Of a DNA stretch of 64,000 nt, positions 34,794 to 43,652 are shown one piece after another (position 1 is the stretch's first letter; the number at the start of each line of letters is the position of its first letter). Origin of the DNA: Streptomyces sp. NBC_01353 (GTDB lineage: Bacteria > Actinomycetota > Actinomycetes > Streptomycetales > Streptomycetaceae); contig NZ_CP108352.1 in NCBI RefSeq assembly GCF_036237275.1, positions 5,022,001-5,086,000 of the forward strand, read 5' to 3'. The notes beneath the pieces are model-generated. The model was not told the DNA's origin. It worked only from the letters and a program-made list of their open reading frames with translations, and searched no databases. The position numbers and the translations under genes were made by a program.

Positions 34794-36368
34794 GTGGGAA
34801 CGCCCTCCTCCGTCGCCGCCGAGGTCCGGGATCCCGCGCCCGCCGCCACCCGCCGCCCCGCCCCGCCGCGGGGCGAGGGCGGCATGCGGCACGGCGTCTG
34901 GCTGTGGCCGGCCCTCCTCACCCTCGCCCTGACGTTGTACGAGATCGACCACCCGCTGCTGTGGGAGGACGAACTCAACACCTGGGACATGGTCACCCGC
35001 TCCACCGGCCGCCTCCTCGACACGGTGGGCAACGTGGACGCGGTCCTGACCGCCTACTACCTGCTGATGCACGGGTGGACGGTCGTCTTCGGCGACTCCG
35101 TCACCGCCCTGCGGATGCCCTCCGCCCTCGCGATGACAGGAGCGGCCGCCTGCACCGCGCTGATCGGGCAGCGGCTGTTCGGCCGCCGCGCCGGGCTCGC
35201 CGCGGGTCTGCTGTTCGCCCTCACCCCGGTGGTGGCCCGGTACGCCCATGAGGCCCGCCCGTACGCCCTGGTCGTCCTCGCCGTCGCCCTCGCCACGCTG
35301 GCGCTGCTACGGGCCCTGGACCGGCCGGAACGCGTGGGGCGCTGGGCCGCGTATGCGGCGTGTGTGGCCGCGGTCGGGCTGCTGCACCTGGTGGCGCTGA
35401 CGGCGCTGGCCGGGCAGCTGGTCGTCGTGGCCGCATGGGCCCGTGTCGACCGCGCGCTCGCCGTCCGGGCCGGGCTCGCCGCACTGGCCGGCGTGGCCGC
35501 CGCGGCGCCGGTCGCGGTGCTCGGCAGCGGGCAGGCGTCACGTCAGATCGCCTGGATCCCCCAACCGAATCTGGAGAGCCTGGCCGCCTTTCTCCCGCAG
35601 CTGTACGCCTCCGGGACGTTCGCCGGGGCGGCGACGGTCCTCGCCGTGTCGGCCTGGGCGCAGCGTCGGCGGGCGGGCCGCGCCGATGCGCCGCCGTCGA
35701 TGGGCGGCAGCTCCTGGCGGCCGGCGTCCCGGGGGCCGGTCCTGGCCGTGACCGCCATGGCCGTGCTGCCGGTCCTCGCCCTGTGGGCGGTCTCGCACGG
35801 CGACATCTCGTACTTCTTCTACCGGTATCTGCTCTTCACCCTGCCGGCGTGGGCGGTCCTGGCCGGTGCGGCGCTCGCCGCGCTTCGTTCCCGCGCCGTC
35901 CTCGCCGTCGCCCTGGTCGCCGTGGCGGTACTGAGCCTGCCCGAGCAGCGGTCGGTGCGGGAGACGTACGCGCACTTCTGGCACGGGGTGGACTACAAGG
36001 GAGCCGCCGAGACCATCGCCAAGTACCACCGGCCGGGCGACGCCGTCGTGTACGACCGGGGGGAGGACTACTGGCGGCTGCTGGACCTCGGCGTCCGCCA
36101 CTACCTGCCCGACGAACTGCGGCCCCGGGACGTCTTCCAGGCCCGCTCGGCCGCGGACCGCGCGGACCTCTGGTCCTCGGAGTGCCCGGACCCGGCCGCC
36201 TGTCTGCGGAGCGAGGCCCGGATCTGGCTGGTCGTACCCGAGGGCGCGGCCGACCCGCTGGACGCGCTCCCCGCTCCCCAGGCGCGCGCCCTGCGGAAGC
36301 ACTACACCGCGACCGGCACCCAACGGCTGACCGGCGTCACGGTGGCACTCCTGGTCCGCAAGCCCTGA
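34794..36368 (+). CDS. Membrane glycosyltransferase, GT39/GT-C-like
   Basis: 524 residues with about ten hydrophobic helices. The first extracytoplasmic loop holds LLWEDELNTWDMVTRS, whose acidic pair is the typical catalytic Asp/Glu motif of lipid-linked mannosyltransferases. The C-terminal ~150 residues are soluble. GTG 34794 was chosen, and an in-frame ATG at 34884 is an alternative that begins nearer the first helix. It follows the GT2 gene by 9 nt, so the two are one transcription unit. A plausible task is transfer of sugars from polyprenyl carriers to an exported protein. Confidence 0.72.
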   Translation: MGTPSSVAAEVRDPAPAATRRPAPPRGEGGMRHGVWLWPALLTLALTLYEIDHPLLWEDELNTWDMVTRSTGRLLDTVGNVDAVLTAYYLLMHGWTVVFGDSVTALRMPSALAMTGAAACTALIGQRLFGRRAGLAAGLLFALTPVVARYAHEARPYALVVLAVALATLALLRALDRPERVGRWAAYAACVAAVGLLHLVALTALAGQLVVVAAWARVDRALAVRAGLAALAGVAAAAPVAVLGSGQASRQIAWIPQPNLESLAAFLPQLYASGTFAGAATVLAVSAWAQRRRAGRADAPPSMGGSSWRPASRGPVLAVTAMAVLPVLALWAVSHGDISYFFYRYLLFTLPAWAVLAGAALAALRSRAVLAVALVAVAVLSLPEQRSVRETYAHFWHGVDYKGAAETIAKYHRPGDAVVYDRGEDYWRLLDLGVRHYLPDELRPRDVFQARSAADRADLWSSECPDPAACLRSEARIWLVVPEGAADPLDALPAPQARALRKHYTATGTQRLTGVTVALLVRKP

Positions 36369-36501
36369 AGCCGGCGGACGACCCGGGCGCGAGCAGGGCC
36401 CCCTCCGCGCCTACGGGAGAGGCCGAGGGCGGCCGGCGCATACTGCGCCGGCCGCCCTCGGCACATACACGGGCGTCCGGGCCGGTGGCCCCGCTCCCGC
36501 T

Positions 36502-37344
36502 TCACCGCACCCGTGCGCGGTGCTCCATCGCCTCGCGGGCCGTGTGCTCGTCCTCGTACACCTCGCACATGTGGCGGCCGTCCGGTGTCGCCGTGTGCTC
36601 GACCTCCCACAGGCTCAGTTCGCCGCCGTCGAGCAGCAGGAACGCGTGCTCGTAGAGCGTGAATCCGGCGTCCCGGCCGCGCTCCACCGCGCACTGGCGG
36701 CCGAACGCCTGCGTGATGTGGTGCGCGAACGCCACCCGCAGTCTGCGCGCCGTCTCCTCGCTCGGCCGGTCCGCGTTCTCCGCGCGGCGCAGCACCCGGC
36801 GCGCGTGGTCCGCGGAGTTGTCCGGCACGTACATCCGGGGCTGCGTCGGTATGGGACGGGACAGCAGCGCGCTCAGCAGCTCCAGGTCGCCGTCCTCGTC
36901 GGAGTCCTGCCCCGGGGCGCGCTCGGTGCCCCAGCCGGGGTCGAGGCCGCTCGGCAGCCGCGACGCGGCGAGCCGGGCCTCCGCCTCGTCGGCGTACAGC
37001 TCGTGCTGCTCGGCGCCGTCCCGGCCGGAGTTGTGCACCAGCTCCCACAGACTCAGCGCCGTGCCGTCGGCGAGCAGATAGGTGTGGCGGTACGTGGTTC
37101 TGTGCAGCGACGCGCTGTGGTGCGAGGAGTACAGCGCGCTGGAGTGGGCGAGCGCCGTCTCCAGGCGCTCGACCGTACTGTCGGGCAGATCGAAGGAGTT
37201 GAGTGCCCGGCCCAGGAGCCGCTCCACCTGCGTCTCGGTCGTCTCGTACGGATCGTGAGGATCCTGCGGATCGTTCAAGAGGGTCTCCAGGCCGTCGCCG
37301 CATGTCACTTGGTGCTTGCTTAACGTAGTCCCTGGGTCTGACAT
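36502..37344 (-). CDS. DUF6227 family protein with internal duplication
   Basis: 280 residues, cytoplasmic, no motifs of known enzymes. Two similar halves are visible: TYRHTYLLADGTALSLWELV (~83-102) and LYEHAFLLLDGGELSLWEVE (~226-245). Each is followed by an acidic HELYADEAEARLA or CEVYEDEHTAREA helix and preceded by a helical ALAHSSA or VAFAHHI segment. This suggests a tandem gene duplication, with each half an alpha/beta unit. It is widely conserved in Streptomyces as I recall, function unknown. It is downstream of the S58 peptidase gene after a terminator. Confidence 0.72.
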   Translation of the reverse strand: MSDPGTTLSKHQVTCGDGLETLLNDPQDPHDPYETTETQVERLLGRALNSFDLPDSTVERLETALAHSSALYSSHHSASLHRTTYRHTYLLADGTALSLWELVHNSGRDGAEQHELYADEAEARLAASRLPSGLDPGWGTERAPGQDSDEDGDLELLSALLSRPIPTQPRMYVPDNSADHARRVLRRAENADRPSEETARRLRVAFAHHITQAFGRQCAVERGRDAGFTLYEHAFLLLDGGELSLWEVEHTATPDGRHMCEVYEDEHTAREAMEHRARVR

Positions 37345-37369
37345 CGTGTCCGGGGTTCGGCAAAACGAA

Positions 37370-37403
37370 GGGGTCGCGCGGGAAGTTCCCGCGCGCCGAC
37401 CCC
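37370..37403 (-). terminator. Terminator after the S58 peptidase
   Basis: The outer stem GGGGTC/GACCCC (37370-37375 and 37398-37403) surrounds the near-palindrome GCGCGGGAA-G-TTCCCGCGC. It begins 7 nt beyond the stop codon on the minus strand. Confidence 0.65.
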
Positions 37404-37410
37404 CTGAGGC

Positions 37411-38493
37411 TCAACTCCCCTTGTTGTAAAGGGAGTCGACAGCTGGGCCCGGTCCGTACAGTTCGCGATAGGCGGGAAAGTGGCCGCCGGAACCCGCGAC
37501 TCCCTCGGCGGTCTCCAGGACCGCCCGCACGATCGCCCGGGTCACCGTGTCCGCGCCCGCCGCCAGGATCTCGTTCAGGGCGAGCGGACCGGCCTTCGCG
37601 TCCAGTTCCCGCTCCCCGGTCGCGAGGGCGAAGACGGTGTCGCCGTCGTTGAGGAGATGGACCGGACGGATGGCGCGCGCGATGCCGTCGTGCGCCGTAC
37701 CGGCGAACTTCTGCGCCTGCGCCCGCGTCAGGACGGCGTCGGTGGCGACGACCGCGAGCGTGGTGTTCAGCGGCGGCGGAGTGTTCTTCGCCCCGGCCTC
37801 GGCGAGGCGCCGCTTCGCGGCCTCGTGGACGGCCCGGTCCGGATACTCCGGCCGGCCCTGGAAGTACTGCCCGTACAGGGCACCGGTCTCCGGGTCGACC
37901 GCCGAGCCGACCGCGTTGACGACGACCAGCGCGCCGACCGTGATGCCCGAGTCCAGGAGCGTGCTTGCCGTGCCGACCCCGCCCTTGAGCCCGCCGACGA
38001 CGGCACCGGTGCCCGCGCCGACGGCGCCCGTCTCCACGCGCGCGTGGAGCTCCGTCGCCGCGGCGGCCTCCACCGCGGCGCGCCCCGTGGCCGCTCCCGG
38101 CCGGGCCGTGAAGTCGCCGCCCCGGCCCAGGTCGAAGACGCAGGCGGCGGGGACGACCGGGACCACGTGCGAGGGCTCGGGCCCGACCCGTACCCCTCGG
38201 CCCTGCTCCTCCAGCCAGGCCATCACGCCGGCCGCCGACTCGAGGCCGTACGCGCTGCCGCCGGTCAGGACCACGGCCTCGATCCGCTGGACGACGTTAC
38301 GGGGGTCGAGCGCGTCGGTCTCCCGGGTGCCGGGTCCGCCGCCCCGTACGTCCACGGCCGCCACGGCCCCGCCCTCCGGGGCGAGGACGACGGTGGTGCC
38401 GCTGAGGGCGTTCGGCCCGTCCACGCGCGCGTGGCCGACCCGGAGGCCGGTCACGTCCGTGATGGCGTCGTGCGGTGCCTCGTTCTTCGTCAT
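37411..38493 (-). CDS. Peptidase family S58 (DmpA/P1-type) self-processing aminopeptidase
   Basis: 360 residues. The N-terminal part TDVTGLRVGHARVDG and GAVAAVDVRGGGPGTRET, then LTGGSAYGLESAAGVMAWLE, is typical. The autocleavage site is Asn243-Thr244 in PPPLNTTLAVVATDAVL, which exposes the nucleophile after folding. Members are Ntn-hydrolase-like aminopeptidases acting on D- or beta-amino acid peptides. ATG 38493 overlaps the LtrA stop as ATGA, so translation is coupled. No signal peptide is seen, so the enzyme is cytoplasmic. Confidence 0.85.
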   Translation of the reverse strand: MTKNEAPHDAITDVTGLRVGHARVDGPNALSGTTVVLAPEGGAVAAVDVRGGGPGTRETDALDPRNVVQRIEAVVLTGGSAYGLESAAGVMAWLEEQGRGVRVGPEPSHVVPVVPAACVFDLGRGGDFTARPGAATGRAAVEAAAATELHARVETGAVGAGTGAVVGGLKGGVGTASTLLDSGITVGALVVVNAVGSAVDPETGALYGQYFQGRPEYPDRAVHEAAKRRLAEAGAKNTPPPLNTTLAVVATDAVLTRAQAQKFAGTAHDGIARAIRPVHLLNDGDTVFALATGERELDAKAGPLALNEILAAGADTVTRAIVRAVLETAEGVAGSGGHFPAYRELYGPGPAVDSLYNKGS

Positions 38494-39698
38494 GGTCCTT
38501 GCGTACCACGCTCGTTCGGTCCGCGGCCCGGGCCGGTGCCGTGCGACTCGGGGTTGCGCGCGGCCAGTGTCACCCCGACGGCCACGGTCGCGGTCGCGAC
38601 GAGACCGGCCGCCAGGACCGCCCAGCGGCCGGCGAACGTGCACATCAGGATCGCCAGGGACGAGACGGGCAGGACGAGCTGCTGCGCGATGCCGACCTTG
38701 AAGTAGCGGGCGTGGAGCAGCCACACGCAGAGCAGGAAGACCGCGGCGGGGATCGTCACCGCGGAGGAGGCGGCGAGCGTGGAGATGTGGGCCTTGCCCA
38801 CCGCCTGCTCGACGGCGATCTCGATGCCGGCGCCGATGGCCGCGGCGGAGGCGAAGATGAGGTAGTGGCCGTAGCCCCAGAGGAACGCCTGCCGGTTGGA
38901 GTGGAGGCGGACGTGGGCGGGGGCGGCGAAGTAGATCCACCATGCGGCGTAGACGATCAGCAGGCCGCCGGCGGCGATCGGGAGCAGCTCGTCCAGGGCG
39001 TCGTACTCGCTGACCCCCGTCTTCACGGCGACCGTCGCCGCCGCGATCGTCTCGCCGAGCACGATGATCGTGAACAGGCCGTAGCGCTCGGCGATGTGAT
39101 GCGCGTGCCAGTGGGTGTTGGTGTCCTTCTCCGCGACCACGGGGACCGCCAGTTCGGCGACGATCATGACGAGGAAGATCCAGGAGCGGGCGGACTCGGG
39201 GGCCCAGAGGAGGGCGGTCCAGCCGATCTGGCAGAGGATCACGCCGCCCGCGTACCGGTGGCACATGGTGCGCTCGGTGGGGTTTGTCGCGTGGTGGGCG
39301 GCGCGCAGCCACTGGAAGGAGAGGGCGAGCCGCATGACCACGTAACCGAGCACGGCGACGAGGAAGTCGTCCTCGAAGACGCGGGAGACGCCGGCGGCGA
39401 GGATGAGGACACCGGCGATCTGGACGAAGGTGGCGACGCGGTAGAGGACGTCGTCGTTGTCGTAGGCGGAGGCGAACCAGGTGAAGTTCATCCAAGCCCA
39501 CCAGATCGCGAAGAAGACCATCGCGTAATGGGCGACGCCGTCGGCGGCGTGGTGCTCGGCGACCGCGTGCACGAGCTCGGCGCCGGCCTGGGCGACGGCG
39601 ACGACGAAGCAGAGGTCGAAGAAGAGCTCGAGCGGTGTGGCGGCGCGATGCGCCTCGGCGCGGGACCGCGCGATGAGGGGCAGAAACGGTTGCGTCAT
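38490..39698 (-). CDS. Low-temperature-requirement A (LtrA) family membrane protein
   Basis: 402 residues with about ten helices. The diagnostic ATPLELFFDLCFVVAVAQ is near the start, with WWAWMNFTWFASAYDNDD and AERYGLFTIIVLGE. LtrA was first linked to cold growth in Listeria. The biochemical role is unknown. It is followed, with ATGA overlap, by the S58 gene. Its start ATG 39698 lies about 130 bp from the direct repeats at 39775-39853, which could hold regulatory sites. Confidence 0.85.
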   Translation of the reverse strand: MTQPFLPLIARSRAEAHRAATPLELFFDLCFVVAVAQAGAELVHAVAEHHAADGVAHYAMVFFAIWWAWMNFTWFASAYDNDDVLYRVATFVQIAGVLILAAGVSRVFEDDFLVAVLGYVVMRLALSFQWLRAAHHATNPTERTMCHRYAGGVILCQIGWTALLWAPESARSWIFLVMIVAELAVPVVAEKDTNTHWHAHHIAERYGLFTIIVLGETIAAATVAVKTGVSEYDALDELLPIAAGGLLIVYAAWWIYFAAPAHVRLHSNRQAFLWGYGHYLIFASAAAIGAGIEIAVEQAVGKAHISTLAASSAVTIPAAVFLLCVWLLHARYFKVGIAQQLVLPVSSLAILMCTFAGRWAVLAAGLVATATVAVGVTLAARNPESHGTGPGRGPNERGTQGP

Positions 39699-40129
39699 GC
39701 GCCCCAGGACACCAGAGCCGCATCACGCACGGGCGCCACGGCACGCGGGCCCTTGGGCGGGCGGGGCCGCCGGGACCGGGGTGTGCGAACGGCCCGAGCC
39801 GGACCGGGGTATGCGAACGGCCCGGGCGGACCAGGGTGTGCGAACGGCCCGGGACCGCCGGGACCTCCGCCCACCCGGGTCGCGACCATGGCCTCTGACC
39901 TGCCCCTCATGTGCGGGCGCAGCCTGGAGGAGCAAAGAAGGCCCCGATCCCCAGGGGAGCGCCATGAGTTCCGTACTCCAGGACACCAGAACGGCGGGCG
40001 GACCAGCCCCCTCGTACGACGCGGAGCAGTACCGGCCCGGGAAGTGCGGTATCGGCGGCGCCGAAACACCCTCACCCACTCGAACCGCAAAACAGGTTCA
40101 TCGCGGGCATATCGCCTTACGGTGACCGG
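39699..40129. other. Intergenic region with 27-28-bp direct repeats and a possible upstream ORF
   Basis: 431 bp between the divergent LtrA and cytochrome b genes. Three copies of a 27-28-bp unit (starting 39775, 39803 and 39830) share the core GTGTGCGAACGGCCCG. The spacing of about 27 bp resembles paired regulator sites. A small ORF occupies the last third (39964-40125) and is described separately. No other convincing gene is seen. Confidence 0.7.
39964..40125 (+). CDS. Possible small upstream ORF (53 codons) coupled to the molybdoenzyme operon
   Basis: ATG 39964 has the strong site AGGGGAG 4 nt upstream. The peptide begins MSSVLQDTRTAGGPAPSY, contains one Cys (KCGIGG) and stops at 40125, 4 nt before the GTG of the next gene, which has only GGTGACC as a ribosome site. 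Third-codon GC is high in the first 30 codons and lower afterwards. There is a TTA codon near the end (GCC TTA CGG), which would make it bldA-dependent if translated. It may be a leader that couples translation to the operon. There is no homology evidence, so it may not be real. Confidence 0.35.
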   Translation: MSSVLQDTRTAGGPAPSYDAEQYRPGKCGIGGAETPSPTRTAKQVHRGHIALR

Positions 40130-41332
40130 GTGACCGAGCCACCGCAGGGCCCCGCAGAGCCGACGCCGGGCCAGCCCGCCCCGAACGCGCCCTCGACGAC
40201 TCCGACCACGACTCCGACCACGACTCCGGCGACGACCTCGGCGACGACCTCGACCGTGACCGAGGCGCCGCCGTCCCCCGGGACCGCGCCCGTCGTCCAG
40301 ACGCCCGCCGACGTGCGCCGGCGGGCCACGCTCGCCGGCACCGCCGTCTCCGTGCTGCTGATCGTCGCGATCGTCCTCGGCAGCCGGCTCCTGCGCGACT
40401 TCGACTCGGCGCTCCTCCCGTACGCCGTCGCCACCGTCTTCCTCGCCTTCGGTGTCGCCTACCGCTACACCGTGTGGATCTCCGCCCCCGGTGCCCGCCG
40501 GCTGTTCAAGCAGGGCTGGCGGTCCTTCTTCTCCGCCGCCAACTTCCGCAAGGCACCCACCGCCCTGCCGAAGATGATCGCCACCTATCTCGGCTTCCAG
40601 AAGTTCCTCGGCGCCCGCTCACACGCCCGCTGGGCCGCCCACCAGCTGATCTTCTGGGGCTGCATCCTGGCGGCCCTCATCACCTTCCCGCTCACCTGGG
40701 GCTGGTTCACCTTCACCTCCTCCACCGGCTCCGGGCCCGGCTACGAGATGCGGATCTGGGGCTTCAAGGTCCTCGGCTTCGACTCGCTGAACTTCGTCGG
40801 CTGGCTGATGTTCCACGGCCTCGACATCGCCGCCGTCCTCGTCATCCCCGGCGCCTCCTACTTCCTGTGGCGGCGTATGAAGGACCGCGGAGCCATCACC
40901 GGCCAGCGCTTCGCCTACGACCTGGTCCCGCTGATCGCCCTCATCGTCATCTCCGTGACCGGGCTGCTGCTCACCTTCTCGTCGATCTTCCTGCACGGCG
41001 GCGGCTACGAGTTCCTGGCGATCCTGCACATGGTGTCGGTGGTCTTCACCCTCATCTACATCCCGTTCGGGAAGTTCTTCCACATCGTCCAGCGGCCCGC
41101 CGCCGTCGGCATGCAGCTGTTCAAGTACACCTCCCGAACGAAGGACGAAGAGGTCCTCCTCTGCCGTCGCTGCCAGGAGCCCATCGACACCCCTCCCTAT
41201 GTCGAGAACCTCCAGGGCACCATGCGCGATCTGAAACTCGGCTTCGACGCATGGACCGAGTACTGCCCCCGCTGCAAGCGCGTCCTGCGCGGCACCGCCT
41301 ACCTCACCCACGTCAAGAAGGGCTTCAAGTGA
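40130..41332 (+). CDS. Cytochrome b-like membrane subunit (NarI/HdrE type) with C-terminal zinc ribbon
   Basis: 400 residues. The N-terminus is Thr/Pro-rich (~1-65), followed by about six helices. Conserved His in AAHQLIFWG, MFHGLDIAAV and in the last pair ILHMVSVVF/GKFFHIVQRP match the heme b ligands of NarI-type subunits. A soluble tail has two Cys pairs (CRRC, CPRC), like a zinc ribbon. It would anchor a redox complex and pass electrons to or from the quinone pool. GTG 40130 is weak alone, see the coupled ORF. The stop overlaps the next start as GTGA. Confidence 0.75.
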   Translation: MTEPPQGPAEPTPGQPAPNAPSTTPTTTPTTTPATTSATTSTVTEAPPSPGTAPVVQTPADVRRRATLAGTAVSVLLIVAIVLGSRLLRDFDSALLPYAVATVFLAFGVAYRYTVWISAPGARRLFKQGWRSFFSAANFRKAPTALPKMIATYLGFQKFLGARSHARWAAHQLIFWGCILAALITFPLTWGWFTFTSSTGSGPGYEMRIWGFKVLGFDSLNFVGWLMFHGLDIAAVLVIPGASYFLWRRMKDRGAITGQRFAYDLVPLIALIVISVTGLLLTFSSIFLHGGGYEFLAILHMVSVVFTLIYIPFGKFFHIVQRPAAVGMQLFKYTSRTKDEEVLLCRRCQEPIDTPPYVENLQGTMRDLKLGFDAWTEYCPRCKRVLRGTAYLTHVKKGFK

Positions 41333-43644
41333 CACAGCAGCAGGCGGGGCAGCACCCCCTTCCGCTCGACCCCTCCATCGCCCCGCCCGGCACCCGCAAC
41401 TTCCGCGACGCCGGAGGCATCCCCGCCGACCGCTGGCACGCCGACCAGAACGGCGAGACGCTCGTCCCCACCCACTGCTGCTTCTGCGGCGTGCAGTGCG
41501 GCATGTACCTCCGTGTCGACAAAGGCGGCAAGGTCTTCGGCGTCGAACCCCGCAACCACGACATCAACCGGATGCGGCTCTGCCCCAAGGGCATCAACGC
41601 CTACCAGCAGGTCAACCACCCCGACCGGCTCACCTCGCCCCTCATGCGGAGCAACCGCGACGAGCCCTTCCGGGAGGCGAGCTGGGAGGAGGCGCTCGAC
41701 TTCACCGTCGCCGAGATCCGCCGCATCCAGGGCGAGTACGGCAACGACGCCTTCGGCCTGCTCGGCGGGGCCAGCCTCTACACGGAGAAGACGTATCTCG
41801 TCGGCAAGTTCGCCCGCGTGGCCCTGAAGTCCCGGCACGTCGACTACAACGGCCGCCTGTGCATGGTCTCCGCCGCCGGCGCCAACAAGCTGTCCTTCGG
41901 CATCGACCGGGCCGGCAACCCGTTCTCCGACATCCTCCTCACCGACTGCCTCCTCATCGCCGGCTCCAACGTCGGCGAATGCTTCCCCGTGATGACGCAG
42001 TACCTCTGGGGAGCCCGGGACCGTGGCGCCACCCTGATCGTCGTCGACCCGCGCGAGACGGCGATCGCCCGCACCGCCGACCTCCACGTCGCCCTCAAGC
42101 CCGGCACCGACTCCGCCTTCTTCAACGCCGTCCTGCACGTGATCGTCGCCGAGGGCCTCACCGACGAGACCTATCTCGCCGCGCACACCACCGGCTGGGA
42201 CGAGGTGAAACGAACCGTCGAGGCCTACCCGCCCTCCCGCTCCGCCCTGATCTGCGGAGTGCCCGAGGAGCAGATCGTGCAGACCGCCCGGATGTTCGCC
42301 GGCGCCGGCAAGGCCATGGCGTGGCACGCGCGAGGCGTCGAGCACCACTCCCAGGGCGTCGAGAACTGCCTGACGATCATCAACCTGTGCGCCGCCACCG
42401 GGAACATCGGCAAACCAGGCGCCGGCTACGGGACGATCACCGGCCAGGGCAACGGTCAGGGCGGCCGCGAGCACGGCCAGAAGTCCGACCTGCTGCCCGG
42501 CGGGCGCTCGATCACGAACCCCGAGCACCGCCGCCAGATCTGCGAGATCTGGGGCATCGAGGAGTCCGAACTCCCGCCCGCCGGCACCTCCATGATGGAG
42601 ATGGTCTGGCAGATGCAGCGCGAGGAGATCCGCGGCCTCATCGGCATCTGCAACAACCCCTTCGTCTCCCTCCCCAACTACGCGACCGTCAAGAACGGTT
42701 ACGACACCCTTCAGTTCCACGCCCAGTTCGACTTCTTCCTCTCCGAGACCGCCGCCAACGCACACGTCGTCTTCCCCGTCACCGTCTGGGCCGAGGACGA
42801 AGGCGTGATGGCCAACGCCGAGGCCCGGGTCGTCAAGCACAACAAGGCCCAGGAACCACCCGCCGGGGTCCGCACCGACACCTGGGTGATCTGCGAGCTC
42901 GCCAAACGCCTCGGCGCCGGCGACAAGTTCGCCTTCCCCGACTCCCGCTCCGTCTTCGAGGAGCTCCGCATCGCCTCCGCCGGAACGGTCAACGACTACT
43001 ACGGCATCACCTACGAACGCCTGGAGGAGACCGGCGGCATCGCCTGGCCCTGCCCCTCCACGGACCACCCGGGCACCCCCCGCCTCTTCGAGGACGGCAG
43101 GACCTACCACCCCGACGGCCTCATCCATATGCAGGTCGTCGAATGGCACCCGCCCATGGACCCGTACAGCGAGGAGTACCCCCTCTCGCTCACCACCGGC
43201 CGCACCGTCGCCCACTTCCTCTCCGGCAACCAGACCCGCCGCCTGGGCGCCCTCGTCGAACAGACCCCACGCCCCTGGGTCGAGGTCCACCCCTCCCACG
43301 GCTTCCGCAACGGCGACCCCGTCCGCGTCGTCACCCGTCGCGGCAGCGAGGTCTTCCCCGCGCTGGTCACCGAGGCGATCCGCCCCGACACCGTCTTCGT
43401 GCCGTACCACTGGCCGGTCCCCACGGCCGCCAACGCCCTGACCATCGACGCCCTCGACCCGCGCTCGAAGATCCCCGAGTACAAGGTCTGCGCCGCCCGG
43501 ATCGAGGCCGCGGAACGGATCGACGAGGTCCCCGAGGCCCCGACCGCCCCCGGACACGTCGCCTACCCGGAGACCCAGGTCTCCCGCACCGACCCCCTGC
43601 CTCCCACGGCCCCCCAGGGCCGTGGCACCGCGGAGAGGAGCTGA
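41329..43644 (+). CDS. Molybdopterin (bis-MGD) oxidoreductase, FdhF/NarB-like
   Basis: 771 residues. A [4Fe-4S] site is at Cys50, Cys53, Cys57, Cys85 (CCFCGVQC then RLCPKG). The probable Mo ligand is Cys178 in GRLCMVSAAG. Further family segments include TGRTVAHFLSGNQTRR and HPSHGFRNGDPVRV in the C-terminal dinucleotide-binding domain. The closest types are cytoplasmic formate dehydrogenase and assimilatory nitrate reductase. Substrate specificity is not readable. No signal peptide is present, but see the Rieske Tat segment. It is coupled to the neighbours by GTGA overlap upstream and 8 nt downstream. Confidence 0.87.
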   Translation: MTQQQAGQHPLPLDPSIAPPGTRNFRDAGGIPADRWHADQNGETLVPTHCCFCGVQCGMYLRVDKGGKVFGVEPRNHDINRMRLCPKGINAYQQVNHPDRLTSPLMRSNRDEPFREASWEEALDFTVAEIRRIQGEYGNDAFGLLGGASLYTEKTYLVGKFARVALKSRHVDYNGRLCMVSAAGANKLSFGIDRAGNPFSDILLTDCLLIAGSNVGECFPVMTQYLWGARDRGATLIVVDPRETAIARTADLHVALKPGTDSAFFNAVLHVIVAEGLTDETYLAAHTTGWDEVKRTVEAYPPSRSALICGVPEEQIVQTARMFAGAGKAMAWHARGVEHHSQGVENCLTIINLCAATGNIGKPGAGYGTITGQGNGQGGREHGQKSDLLPGGRSITNPEHRRQICEIWGIEESELPPAGTSMMEMVWQMQREEIRGLIGICNNPFVSLPNYATVKNGYDTLQFHAQFDFFLSETAANAHVVFPVTVWAEDEGVMANAEARVVKHNKAQEPPAGVRTDTWVICELAKRLGAGDKFAFPDSRSVFEELRIASAGTVNDYYGITYERLEETGGIAWPCPSTDHPGTPRLFEDGRTYHPDGLIHMQVVEWHPPMDPYSEEYPLSLTTGRTVAHFLSGNQTRRLGALVEQTPRPWVEVHPSHGFRNGDPVRVVTRRGSEVFPALVTEAIRPDTVFVPYHWPVPTAANALTIDALDPRSKIPEYKVCAARIEAAERIDEVPEAPTAPGHVAYPETQVSRTDPLPPTAPQGRGTAERS

Positions 43645-43652
43645 CGCCGCTC

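Noticed and set aside
39637-40125. A 162-codon gene covering the intergenic region before the redox operon
   Set aside because: Only the last third, from ATG 39964, has a ribosome site. The earlier part overlaps direct repeats and shows no coding signal.
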